From contig SYIB01000133.1 of the NCBI GenBank assembly GCA_005798965.1, positions 1-8,947 on the forward strand: a stretch of 8,947 nt of DNA, in the 5' to 3' direction. A model generated the notes under the pieces. That model did no database searches and was not told where the DNA came from. It was given only the letters and a program-made list of their open reading frames with translations. Numbering within the stretch: the stretch's first letter is position 1; the number at the start of each line of letters is the position of its first letter. The position numbers were made by a program, and so were the translations under genes. Positions 1 to 5,543 of this stretch are shown in pieces. This DNA is from Planctomycetia bacterium (GTDB taxonomy: Bacteria > Planctomycetota > Phycisphaerae > Phycisphaerales > SM1A02).

Positions 1-508
1 CGCATCCGATCCAGTGCAAGATTCCGAGCGGCCCCTGCGGATCCACATCCGCAATGAACCCATTGAGCACATTCGCAACGCTGTAGAGAAGGATGCTCCC
101 GAAGAGCACCGAGAGCCGACCGCGTCGATCCCCGAGCACGCCCCACACCAAGCCGCCCAAGAGCAGTCCCGTGGTCTGCAGGGTGTTGTCGAGCCAGACG
201 CCCCAGTCGCGCAGCAGCATGTCCTGTGCGGCGGCATCGAGCCCATCGAGCCGCGAGCCGAGGACCTCGCGCAACGACTCCTTGCGGACCATGGCAAAGA
301 GCAGGAGATCGAAGATGTCCACGAAGTAGCCGAGCGCCGCGACGACCACGGCGAGGATCGTCGACATGCGGGCGAGGCTGCCGGGTTGCGCCCCCGCATC
401 GAGGGGTGCCGCAGGGGCACACGACGCAGCATCACCGGTCGTACCGCCCGCAGCATCCGTGCCCGACGGCTCCATGTTCGGGGGCTGGGGATCGTGCTGG
501 TGCACCAT
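1..508 (-). CDS. Major facilitator superfamily transporter, N-terminal part (3' end beyond window)
   Basis: This is the first 169 residues of a membrane transporter; the rest lies left of the window. Residues 1-47 are a hydrophilic, Ala/Gly/Pro-rich tail. A first membrane helix follows at about 49-73 (LGYFVDIFDLLLFAMV), then a loop of about 35 residues, a second helix at about 110-126, and the MFS motif A loop GDRRGR at 126-131. A third helix covers about 132-153. The wording GGLVWGVLGDRRGRLSVLFG resembles MFS permeases for sugars or organic acids that I recall from Bacteroidota and Planctomycetota; the substrate cannot be told. The ATG at 508 is chosen because the frame upstream runs into the divergent gene. 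An internal ATG at 367, just before the first helix, is an alternative. I see no Shine-Dalgarno and no close -10-like hexamer. It diverges from the isomerase-like gene at 566 with 57 bp between starts, so uptake and handling of the same carbohydrate is a reasonable inference only. Confidence 0.85.
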   Translation of the reverse strand, partial: MVHQHDPQPPNMEPSGTDAAGGTTGDAASCAPAAPLDAGAQPGSLARMSTILAVVVAALGYFVDIFDLLLFAMVRKESLREVLGSRLDGLDAAAQDMLLRDWGVWLDNTLQTTGLLLGGLVWGVLGDRRGRLSVLFGSILLYSVANVLNGFIADVDPQGPLGILHWIGC

Positions 509-552
509 GCCGGAAGTGTCGCAGCGCACGGCCGATCGCGCCAGTCGGCGGC

Positions 553-558
553 TACGCT
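553..558 (+). promoter_or_regulatory. Candidate -10 element TACGCT of a leaderless promoter
   Basis: TACGCT fits the TANNNT form of a bacterial -10 box and ends 7 nt before the ATG at 566. Transcription would therefore start at or next to the start codon. No Shine-Dalgarno is visible in the 57-bp gap and no clear -35 box is seen. The octamer GCTACGCT closely matches GCTATGCT before the TPR-YggX gene. It is one of five similarly placed hexamers in the window. Confidence 0.5.
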
Positions 559-565
559 CCACGGC

Positions 566-1555
566 ATGCACGAGCCATCGCCCGCGGTTGACCGCCGCGC
601 CTTCCTTGCCGGATCCGCCGCCTTGGCCGCTACCGTGACCGGTGCCTCCGCGATGGCTGCACGCGTGGCACCGCCGCAGGAGCCGGCGACCACGCGAGCG
701 AACCCGAGCCGCCACGCGGGGACGCCTTGGCCCATCTGCCTCGACACGGCAACGATCCGGCCGGTCCCCTTGCTCGACAAGATCCGCATCGCTGCAGCGG
801 CGGGCTACGACGCGATCGAGCCCTGGGAATCGGAACTCGCTGACCACGAACGACTGGGCGGCAACCTCAACGACCTCGGCAAGCTCCTTCGCGATCAAGG
901 GCTTCGCGTGCCGAGCGTGATCGGTCTGTGGAACGCGATCCCCGAGACCCAAGAGGCTTGGGATGCCCAGCTGCCAGCCTCGCGCGATCGCATGCGGATG
1001 GCCAGTGCGATCGGTGCCGAGCACATTCAGGTCATCCCGCAGCCGGAGCGACCGCGCGAGCGATTCGACCCGGCGTGGGCCGCAGCGCGCTACCGCGATC
1101 TCCTCGAGATCGGCATCCGTGACTACCAGCTCGTGCCGGCGATGGTCTTCGTCAAGTTCCTGCCCGGTGCGCGCACGCTCGGCCAAGCCGCACAGATCGC
1201 CATCGATTCGGGCCATCCGCAAGCCAAGGTGATCCCTGACACGTTCCACATGTTCATCGGCGGCACGACCTTTGGAGGGCTGCACCACCTTCGCGGCGAG
1301 TTCATCGCGATCTTCCAGTTCAACGATGCGCCCGCCGCGCCTGCTCGCGACCAACTGCAGGACCGCCACCGCGTCTACCCCGGCGAGGGCGTGCTGCCGC
1401 TGCGGGAGATCCTCCAGGACCTGAAGCGCACGGGCTACACCGGCTGCGTATCGCTTGAGCTCTACAACGAGGAGTACTGGAAGCAGGATCCGATGATGGT
1501 CGCACAGACCGGCCTGGAGAAGACGCTCGCCGTGATCCGGTCGGCATGCGGCTGA
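566..1555 (+). CDS. Tat-exported sugar phosphate isomerase/epimerase-like TIM-barrel protein
   Basis: The 329-residue product belongs to the xylose-isomerase-like TIM-barrel family (AP endonuclease 2 fold), whose members isomerise or epimerise sugars and hydroxy acids using a bound divalent metal. Residues 9-32 form a twin-arginine signal (DRRAFLAG, then an Ala-rich helix ending AMAA), so export is expected. Recognisable family blocks are IPDTFHMFIGG at about 223-233, FND near 252-254, RVYPGEG, and SLELYNEEYWKQDP near 295-309. Of the four usual metal ligands, Asp225 and Glu298 are present. The strand-5 Glu position holds Val194, and the His before the ND motif is Gln251. The protein may therefore be a pseudoenzyme or a variant. 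The ATG at 566 is preferred because it puts the Tat motif at the N-terminus and follows a -10-like hexamer; the frame is open far upstream but overlaps the divergent transporter there. The exact substrate is unknown. Confidence 0.88.
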   Translation: MHEPSPAVDRRAFLAGSAALAATVTGASAMAARVAPPQEPATTRANPSRHAGTPWPICLDTATIRPVPLLDKIRIAAAAGYDAIEPWESELADHERLGGNLNDLGKLLRDQGLRVPSVIGLWNAIPETQEAWDAQLPASRDRMRMASAIGAEHIQVIPQPERPRERFDPAWAAARYRDLLEIGIRDYQLVPAMVFVKFLPGARTLGQAAQIAIDSGHPQAKVIPDTFHMFIGGTTFGGLHHLRGEFIAIFQFNDAPAAPARDQLQDRHRVYPGEGVLPLREILQDLKRTGYTGCVSLELYNEEYWKQDPMMVAQTGLEKTLAVIRSACG

Positions 1556-1589
1556 CGGCAAGGACCTGCACCAATTCGGTGTGCGGCCA

Positions 1590-1611
1590 CTGCGATCAGG
1601 CACCTTCGCAG
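1590..1611. repeat. Inverted repeat CTGCGA/TCGCAG between isomerase-like gene and cdsA
   Basis: A perfect 6-bp inverted repeat (CTGCGA at 1590-1595, TCGCAG at 1606-1611) with a 10-nt loop sits 35 nt after the stop of the isomerase-like gene and about 30 nt before the candidate cdsA -10 box. It could be a weak terminator stem for the upstream gene or an operator for cdsA. There is no T-run after it. A smaller stem (GCACC/GGTGT, 1568-1582) lies just upstream. Confidence 0.3.
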
Positions 1612-1639
1612 GCGCAGCGGGGCTGTTGCCGCGACTGAC

Positions 1640-1645
1640 TAGCAT
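1640..1645 (+). promoter_or_regulatory. Candidate -10 element TAGCAT of a leaderless promoter for cdsA
   Basis: TAGCAT matches TATAAT at four of six positions and ends 7 nt before the ATG at 1653. No Shine-Dalgarno precedes the ATG (the gap is CCACCCC). The placement is the same as before the other first genes in this window, and it supports the ATG at 1653 over the in-frame GTG at 1581. Confidence 0.5.
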
Positions 1646-1652
1646 CCACCCC

Positions 1653-2537
1653 ATGCTTTGGCAGCGACTCATCACGGGCCCCCTGCTGATCCTGATGCTC
1701 ATTGGGCTCGTCTGGCTGGACGAGACGGCATCGACGACGATGGTTCGCGCCGGCGACGAGGTTCCGTTCGCGCCACGCGGCACGGTGCTCTTGGCGATGT
1801 GCGCGCTCGTCGTCGCGCCACTGCTCGCACGCGAGATCGCGGGCATGCTGTCGCGCGCAGGTTCGGCCGTGCACAAGTGGCCCTGCATGCTGGCTGCGAC
1901 GCTCGGGGCGTGTTCGATGTGGTTCCTCGGGAGCGATGCCACCGTCTCCACCAAGGCAGCGGGTGGCATCCTTGCCGTTCCTGTCGCGCTGATCACGATC
2001 GTGGCCTTTGCCCTCATGCAGCGCCGGTCCGCCGCAGGCGTCTCGTCCACCGTGGCTGGCGTGCTGCTCTCGTGGGCCTACGCGGGCTTGCCTTGGGCCT
2101 TCTGGATCGCGCTCGACCGCGCGCAAGGTCCGGCCGTGCTGGCCGGTGCGATCCTCACCGTGAAGTCCACCGACATCGGTGCGTACTTCACCGGCATGGC
2201 GATCGGTCGGACGAAGCTGATTCCTTGGCTGAGCCCCGGCAAGACGCGTGAGGGTTTCGTCGGCGGACTGGTCATGGGTGCGGGGCTGGGCGCGCTCCTC
2301 GCCTGGTGGTCGGGTGACTGCGCGTGGGTCGCCACGCCGATCGATCCTGTGCGTGGTGCCCTCAGCGGAGCGCTCTTCGGGATCCTCGGGCCGATCGGCG
2401 ACCTCGCAGAATCGCTGCTCAAGCGCGAAGCCCGAGTCAAGGACAGCGGCCGTCTGCTGCCGGGCATGGGCGGGGTCCACGATGTGGCCGACAGTCTGCT
2501 CCTGACGGCCCCGGCCGCGTGGCTGCTCTTGGCGTGA
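1653..2537 (+). CDS. cdsA: Phosphatidate cytidylyltransferase (CDP-diglyceride synthase)
   Basis: CdsA makes CDP-diacylglycerol from phosphatidic acid and CTP in the cytoplasmic membrane, the branch point for bacterial phospholipids. The 294-residue product is strongly hydrophobic, with helices at about 7-22, 44-60, 80-95, 104-122 and beyond, as expected of this family. The conserved block STDIGAYFTGMAIGR, followed by LSPGKTREGFVGG, corresponds to the classic D-x-GAYF-G and SPKKT-EGF-GG segments. The C-terminal CDP-AP transferase signature lies at 254-281: SLLKR, KDSG, LPGMGG and D277/D280. Two usual signature residues differ: the His of PGHGG is Met272 and the Arg of DRxD is Val278. I recall similar changes in planctomycete CdsA proteins. 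The ATG at 1653 is chosen over the GTG at 1581 because it puts the first helix at the N-terminus. No Shine-Dalgarno is present. The next gene starts 61 nt after the stop. Confidence 0.9.
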   Translation: MLWQRLITGPLLILMLIGLVWLDETASTTMVRAGDEVPFAPRGTVLLAMCALVVAPLLAREIAGMLSRAGSAVHKWPCMLAATLGACSMWFLGSDATVSTKAAGGILAVPVALITIVAFALMQRRSAAGVSSTVAGVLLSWAYAGLPWAFWIALDRAQGPAVLAGAILTVKSTDIGAYFTGMAIGRTKLIPWLSPGKTREGFVGGLVMGAGLGALLAWWSGDCAWVATPIDPVRGALSGALFGILGPIGDLAESLLKREARVKDSGRLLPGMGGVHDVADSLLLTAPAAWLLLA

Positions 2538-2583
2538 TGACAATCCACTGCACCCTCATGTATTCGTGGATGCGGCAATCAGG

Positions 2584-2589
2584 TAGGCT
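2584..2589 (+). promoter_or_regulatory. Candidate -10 element TAGGCT before the zinc-ribbon gene
   Basis: TAGGCT fits TANNNT and ends 9 nt before the ATG at 2599. The assignment is less certain than for the others: the overlapping AGGTAGG (2581-2587) could instead be a weak, distant Shine-Dalgarno, in which case the gene may be read from a cdsA transcript. Confidence 0.4.
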
Positions 2590-2598
2590 TGCTTGATC

Positions 2599-3339
2599 AT
2601 GAGTGTCATTGCAGCCCTGCGCAACCTTCAGCGTGTCGACAGCCAGGTCCGAGCCCTCAGCACCCGCCTGGACGGTGCGGTGGATGCCCTGGCAGCGCGC
2701 GAACGCGAGGTGACGGCTGCAAACGCAAAGCTCGCCGAAGCCGAGTCGATCAACCGCCAATTGCTCGCGAGCGCCAAGAACCTCGAGGCCGAGAGCGGCA
2801 GTTTCAAGACCCGCATCGAAATGCTGCGCGTGGAACTGAACGCAACCTCGAAGAAGACCCAGTACGACACGATCCTCGCCGAGATGGGCACCCTGCAGGA
2901 GAAGCGCGACGATCTCGACGGCCAAGCCCTGGAGTTCATGACCAAGGCCGATGCCCAGCAGGCGCGCATCACTGACGCGACCACCCACCGCGACGAGCGA
3001 GTGCGCCGCCGCGATGCCGCCAAGATCGAGCACGACCAGCGCAAGGCCGACATCGCCGATCGCCTGGCGGAACTGCGTCGTGAGCGCCAGGAAGCCGCCG
3101 TGCAGGTGCCGGCCAAGGAACTCCTGCTCTTCAACGCCGTCGCCGACGAACACGAGGGCGAGGCAATGTCCGAAGTCATCGAACTGAGCGCGCGCCACCG
3201 CGAGTACTCGTGCGGCGTGTGCAACGTCGAACTGCCACCGCGCGCGTATGCCGCGCTCATGGGCAACCACGACACGATCACCTGCTGCCCGAGCTGCCGC
3301 CGGATCCTGTTCCTCGATCTGGCCGCAAAGGCAGAGTGA
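2599..3339 (+). CDS. Coiled-coil protein with C-terminal C4 zinc ribbon
   Basis: The 246-residue soluble protein has two parts. Residues from about 5 to 185 are highly charged and rich in Ala, Glu, Arg, Lys and Leu with heptad character, interrupted near 85-90, as in an antiparallel coiled-coil hairpin. The C-terminal segment holds a four-cysteine zinc ribbon, C205-x2-C208 and C230-x2-C233, with an extra Cys229. The order matches the bacterial zf-RING_7/CT398-like family (coiled-coil hairpin plus C4 zinc ribbon), whose role is not well settled; binding of nucleic acid or partner proteins has been suggested. The ATG at 2599 is used; an in-frame TTG two codons earlier is possible. It follows cdsA by 61 bp on the same strand, so co-transcription is possible, but a -10-like hexamer lies just before it. 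It converges on the zincin gene. Confidence 0.85.
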   Translation: MSVIAALRNLQRVDSQVRALSTRLDGAVDALAAREREVTAANAKLAEAESINRQLLASAKNLEAESGSFKTRIEMLRVELNATSKKTQYDTILAEMGTLQEKRDDLDGQALEFMTKADAQQARITDATTHRDERVRRRDAAKIEHDQRKADIADRLAELRRERQEAAVQVPAKELLLFNAVADEHEGEAMSEVIELSARHREYSCGVCNVELPPRAYAALMGNHDTITCCPSCRRILFLDLAAKAE

Positions 3340-3348
3340 TCGGGTTCA

Positions 3349-3368
3349 CGGCGACGGGATCCCCGCCG
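3349..3368. terminator. Possible hairpin between convergent genes
   Basis: CGGCG (3349-3353) and CGCCG (3364-3368) can form a 5-bp G+C stem, with the loop containing the palindrome GGGATCCC. It lies in the 45-bp gap between the convergent zinc-ribbon and zincin genes, where a bidirectional terminator would be expected. No T-run follows on either strand, so the call rests on position and a short stem only. Confidence 0.25.
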
Positions 3369-3384
3369 TCCGAAGCGCGCTGCG

Positions 3385-3819
3385 CTATTCGTAGCCCAGG
3401 TCCGACAGCTGCTCCTCCGAGAAGCCGAAGTGATGGCCGATCTCGTGAAGGACCGTGATGCGGATCTGGCGCGCGACCTCGTCGTCGCCCCCGAATGACC
3501 GGCCATCCTCATCGATCCCCGGCTCCCAGCCACCGGCCTCGTCGATGATGCCGCGGCGGAACACGTGGATGGTCTCGGGAAGTTCCCCGCTCGCATCGTG
3601 GCGGCGCTCCGTCAGTGGAATGCCTGTGTACAGACCGCACAGATCGTCGACGTCGGGATCCAGTCCCATCTCCTCGAGCAGATCCGCCGTCGGGCAATCA
3701 TCGACGATCAGCGGGGCTTCTTCGAGCAGCTCGTGCAGCCTCGCTGGCAACGCCAGCATCACCCGGTCAAGGAGCCGATCGAAGCGCTCACGCTCCCAGC
3801 CCGGCAGGTGCTCGCTCAT
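3385..3819 (-). CDS. Small zincin-like metallopeptidase (HExxH) protein
   Basis: The 144-residue product fits the minimal metalloprotease-like (Zincin_1, formerly DUF1025) family in size and in its C-terminal motif. The motif is HEIGHHFG at 125-132, giving His125, Glu126 and His129 of HExxH, with Gly132 and a downstream Asp140 as the likely third ligand. The N-terminal half is acidic, with an amphipathic helix (RFDRLLDRVMLALPARLHELLEE) and a stretch DLCGLYTGIPLTER that is characteristic of the family as I recall it. There is no signal peptide or membrane helix, so it is probably cytoplasmic. Substrates of this family are largely unknown. The ATG at 3819 is chosen because the 45 residues upstream in the same frame are Cys/Arg-rich and unlike the family. 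It lies 56 nt downstream of the dihydroorotate dehydrogenase gene on the same strand, probably in one transcript. GGAT 4 nt before the start is at best a weak ribosome site. Confidence 0.85.
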   Translation of the reverse strand: MSEHLPGWERERFDRLLDRVMLALPARLHELLEEAPLIVDDCPTADLLEEMGLDPDVDDLCGLYTGIPLTERRHDASGELPETIHVFRRGIIDEAGGWEPGIDEDGRSFGGDDEVARQIRITVLHEIGHHFGFSEEQLSDLGYE

Positions 3820-3875
3820 GGATGATCCGATCGAACCGCACACATCCTCGAGCACCCATGCATCATGCGCACCGC

Positions 3876-4814
3876 TCAGGAGAGCTCCGGTGCAGTCATG
3901 TCGACGGCACCGACGAGGTCGGCAATCGTCGAGGCTCCCTGCCGCCGCACCCACGCCTCGAGGTCACGGGCGACCGTGGCCGGGCCGGAGGGATCGACGA
4001 AGAGCGACGTACCCATGCCGACGAGCGTGGCGCCGGCGAGCACGAGCTCGGCTGCATCACGCCAGTCCATCACGCCACCGAGGCCGATGATCGGCTTGCC
4101 GGCGTCGCGAGCGACCTGCGTGTAGACGTCGTGCACCATGCGCACGGCGATCGGGTGAATGGCCGGACCGCTGAGACCGCCCTTGCCGCGCGACAGCCGT
4201 GTGCGACGGGTCTCGGGATCGATCGCCATCGCCTGCACGGTGTTGATGAGCGTGAGGGCATCCGCCCCGCCCTCGATCGCACCACGCGCAAGACCGACGA
4301 TGTCCCCGGTGTTGGGCGTGAGCTTGACGATGAGCGGCTTGGTGGTGAGGGCGCGCAGGGTTGCGGTGAGGCCGCGCAGGAGTTCGGGCGAGTCGCTGAA
4401 CTGGAGCCCGGTGGCGGTATTGGGGCAGCTCGCGTTGATCTCGATCGCCGCCATCTCCGCAAGACCGTCGAAAGCACGCACGACGGCGGCGTAGTCCTCG
4501 GTCGAGTGGCCCGCAATGCTGCCGATGATCCGGCACGGCACGCGCGAGGCATGATTCCACTTCTCGCGGACGAAGGCCTCGACGCCCACATTGGCCAGGC
4601 CGATCGCATTGAGCATGCCGCCCTTGGCGCCGATGATGCGCCAGGGCTTGTTGCCCTCGCGCGATTCGCGGGTGATGCTCTTGGTCGTGACCGCACCCAG
4701 CGTGCGCAGGTCGAGGGCATCGGAGAGCTCGTCGAGGTAACCGCACGTGCCCGCGGCTGCGACGAGCGGCGAGGCGAAGTCCATGCCCAGGGCGTGCACG
4801 CGCAGGCGTTGCAT
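3876..4814 (-). CDS. pyrD: Dihydroorotate dehydrogenase, class 1 (probably 1B, PyrD)
   Basis: The product oxidises dihydroorotate to orotate in pyrimidine synthesis, using FMN in a TIM barrel in the cytoplasm. The 312-residue length fits class 1. Diagnostic segments are SPLVAAAGTCGY (15-26), TTKSIT (43-48), the substrate loop NAIGLAN (69-75) and INASCPN (126-132) with the class 1 catalytic base Cys130. Further on are VKLTPN with Lys164, the FMN/orotate loop INTVQAMAID, GGLSGPAIHPIA, and the phosphate-binding IIGLGGV...AGAT. These read most like class 1B, which normally works with an Fe-S/FAD subunit (PyrK) and NAD+. No pyrK is in the window. The ATG at 4814 matches the usual family N-terminus. 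There is no Shine-Dalgarno; a -10-like TAGAAC ends 7 nt before the ATG. It diverges from the TPR-YggX gene with 41 bp between starts, and the zincin gene follows downstream. Confidence 0.93.
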   Translation of the reverse strand: MQRLRVHALGMDFASPLVAAAGTCGYLDELSDALDLRTLGAVTTKSITRESREGNKPWRIIGAKGGMLNAIGLANVGVEAFVREKWNHASRVPCRIIGSIAGHSTEDYAAVVRAFDGLAEMAAIEINASCPNTATGLQFSDSPELLRGLTATLRALTTKPLIVKLTPNTGDIVGLARGAIEGGADALTLINTVQAMAIDPETRRTRLSRGKGGLSGPAIHPIAVRMVHDVYTQVARDAGKPIIGLGGVMDWRDAAELVLAGATLVGMGTSLFVDPSGPATVARDLEAWVRRQGASTIADLVGAVDMTAPELS

Positions 4815-4821
4815 GCACGAA

Positions 4822-4827
4822 GTTCTA
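4822..4827 (-). promoter_or_regulatory. Candidate -10 element TAGAAC of a leaderless promoter for pyrD
   Basis: Read on the minus strand, TAGAAC matches TATAAT at four positions and ends 7 nt before the pyrD ATG. It differs from the strict TANNNT form at the last base. No Shine-Dalgarno is present in the 41-bp divergent gap. Confidence 0.4.
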
Positions 4828-4843
4828 GCAGGTGCTGCACGGC

Positions 4844-4849
4844 TATGCT
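4844..4849 (+). promoter_or_regulatory. Candidate -10 element TATGCT of a leaderless promoter for the TPR-YggX gene
   Basis: TATGCT matches TATAAT at four positions and ends 6 nt before the ATG at 4856. It is embedded in GCTATGCT, nearly identical to the octamer at 551-558. It lies 16 bp from the opposing pyrD -10 candidate, so each polymerase would cover the other's promoter. Confidence 0.5.
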
Positions 4850-4855
4850 TCGGCC

Positions 4856-5500
4856 ATGAGCACGCCCGACCGCATTGCGCAGTTCGAGAAGATGGCCTCG
4901 GCCGACCCGAGCAACGAGATGGCCCACTTCAGCCTCGGCAACGCCTACCTGCAGGTCGGTCGCCACGCCGAGGCGGCCCAGAGCCTGGAGCGGTGCATCG
5001 CGATCAATCCAGAGATGAGCAAGGCCTACCAGCTCTGCGGCCAGGCGATGATCGGTGCAGGCTGGGAAGACAAGGCGGTGGCCGTGATGATCGCCGGTTT
5101 CGATGTCGCGGCGCGAAAGGGCGACCGGCTTCCCCAGGAAGCGATCGCAGGCATGCTCCGATCGATCGGCCGCGAGCCGCCCAAGGTCGAACGGCCCGCC
5201 GACCCCGCCGCCGATGCGCTGCGAGCCAGCGGTGTCTTCGTATGCGGGCGTACCGGCCGCCCCGGCTCGAAGCTCCCGGCCCCGCCCTTCCGCGGCCCCG
5301 TGGGCCAGTGGGTCTTCGACACGATCAGCGCTGAGACCTGGCGCGACTGGATCGGCCAAGGCACGAAGGTCATCAACGAACTCCGCCTGGACTTCAGTCG
5401 CGACAGCGACCAGGAGATCTACGACCGCCACATGCGGGAGTACCTGGGCATCGATGATGAGTTGCTCGCGCAGTTGCGCGCGCCTGCCGCGAAGGTGTGA
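4856..5500 (+). CDS. TPR domain fused to YggX/Fe(II)-trafficking domain
   Basis: The 214-residue protein joins two domains. Residues about 5-85 are tetratricopeptide-like (NEMAHFSLGNAYLQVGRHAEA, then a second helix pair SKAYQLCGQAMIGAGWEDKA). A Pro-rich linker follows at about 107-122. Residues about 126-200 resemble the Fe(2+)-trafficking protein family (YggX, PF04362): VFVCGRTG with Cys130 at the place of the single conserved Cys, PPFRGPVGQWVFDTIS, W162 and W165, TKVINELRLDF, then a helical tail ending MREYLGID. Stand-alone YggX is about 90 residues and protects Fe-S enzymes against oxidants in enterobacteria; the TPR half would add protein binding. This function is inferred from family resemblance. 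The ATG at 4856 fits the TPR start; an in-frame ATG at 4832 would add eight unlikely residues and swallow the promoter hexamer. It diverges from pyrD and converges on the vWA gene. No signal peptide is present. Confidence 0.85.
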   Translation: MSTPDRIAQFEKMASADPSNEMAHFSLGNAYLQVGRHAEAAQSLERCIAINPEMSKAYQLCGQAMIGAGWEDKAVAVMIAGFDVAARKGDRLPQEAIAGMLRSIGREPPKVERPADPAADALRASGVFVCGRTGRPGSKLPAPPFRGPVGQWVFDTISAETWRDWIGQGTKVINELRLDFSRDSDQEIYDRHMREYLGIDDELLAQLRAPAAKV

Positions 5501-5525
5501 CCTTTGCACGAGGGGAGCCGCACGT

Positions 5526-5539
5526 CGCGGAGCGCCGCG
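5526..5539. terminator. Possible hairpin between convergent genes
   Basis: CGCGG (5526-5530) and CCGCG (5535-5539) can form a 5-bp stem with a 4-nt loop in the 43-bp gap between the TPR-YggX gene and the vWA gene, which converge here. There is no T-run on either side. The position is right for a shared terminator, but such short GC stems are common in this composition. Confidence 0.25.
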
Positions 5540-5543
5540 CGCG

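Noticed and set aside
14..565. Upstream extension of the isomerase-like frame (open for 184 codons before the ATG at 566)
   Set aside because: It lies wholly antisense to the MFS gene, is His/Arg/Glu-rich and unlike any domain, and would bury the Tat signal in the middle of the protein.
1596..2543. Long minus-strand open frame opposite cdsA
   Set aside because: It is the mirror of the cdsA codons in GC-rich DNA, with Arg/Gln/His/Gly-rich composition and no recognisable domain.
2537..2566. Possible sigma-70 promoter (ATGACA, 18 bp, TATTCG) before the zinc-ribbon gene
   Set aside because: The -35 is good, but the -10 matches only three of six bases and this class of promoter is not seen before the other genes. 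The closer TAGGCT hexamer fits the local pattern better.
2437..3596. Two long minus-strand open frames opposite the zinc-ribbon gene
   Set aside because: They are antisense shadows of the coiled-coil gene. The plus frame has a clear zinc ribbon and coiled coil, and these have only compositional bias.
3820..3875. Gap between pyrD and the zincin gene examined for a promoter or small RNA
   Set aside because: I see no TANNNT near the zincin start, no convincing stem-loop and no open frame with support.
3615..4859. Plus-strand open frame of 414 codons opposite pyrD and the zincin gene
   Set aside because: The minus frames encode clear dihydroorotate dehydrogenase and HExxH proteins. This frame is a charged, low-information shadow.
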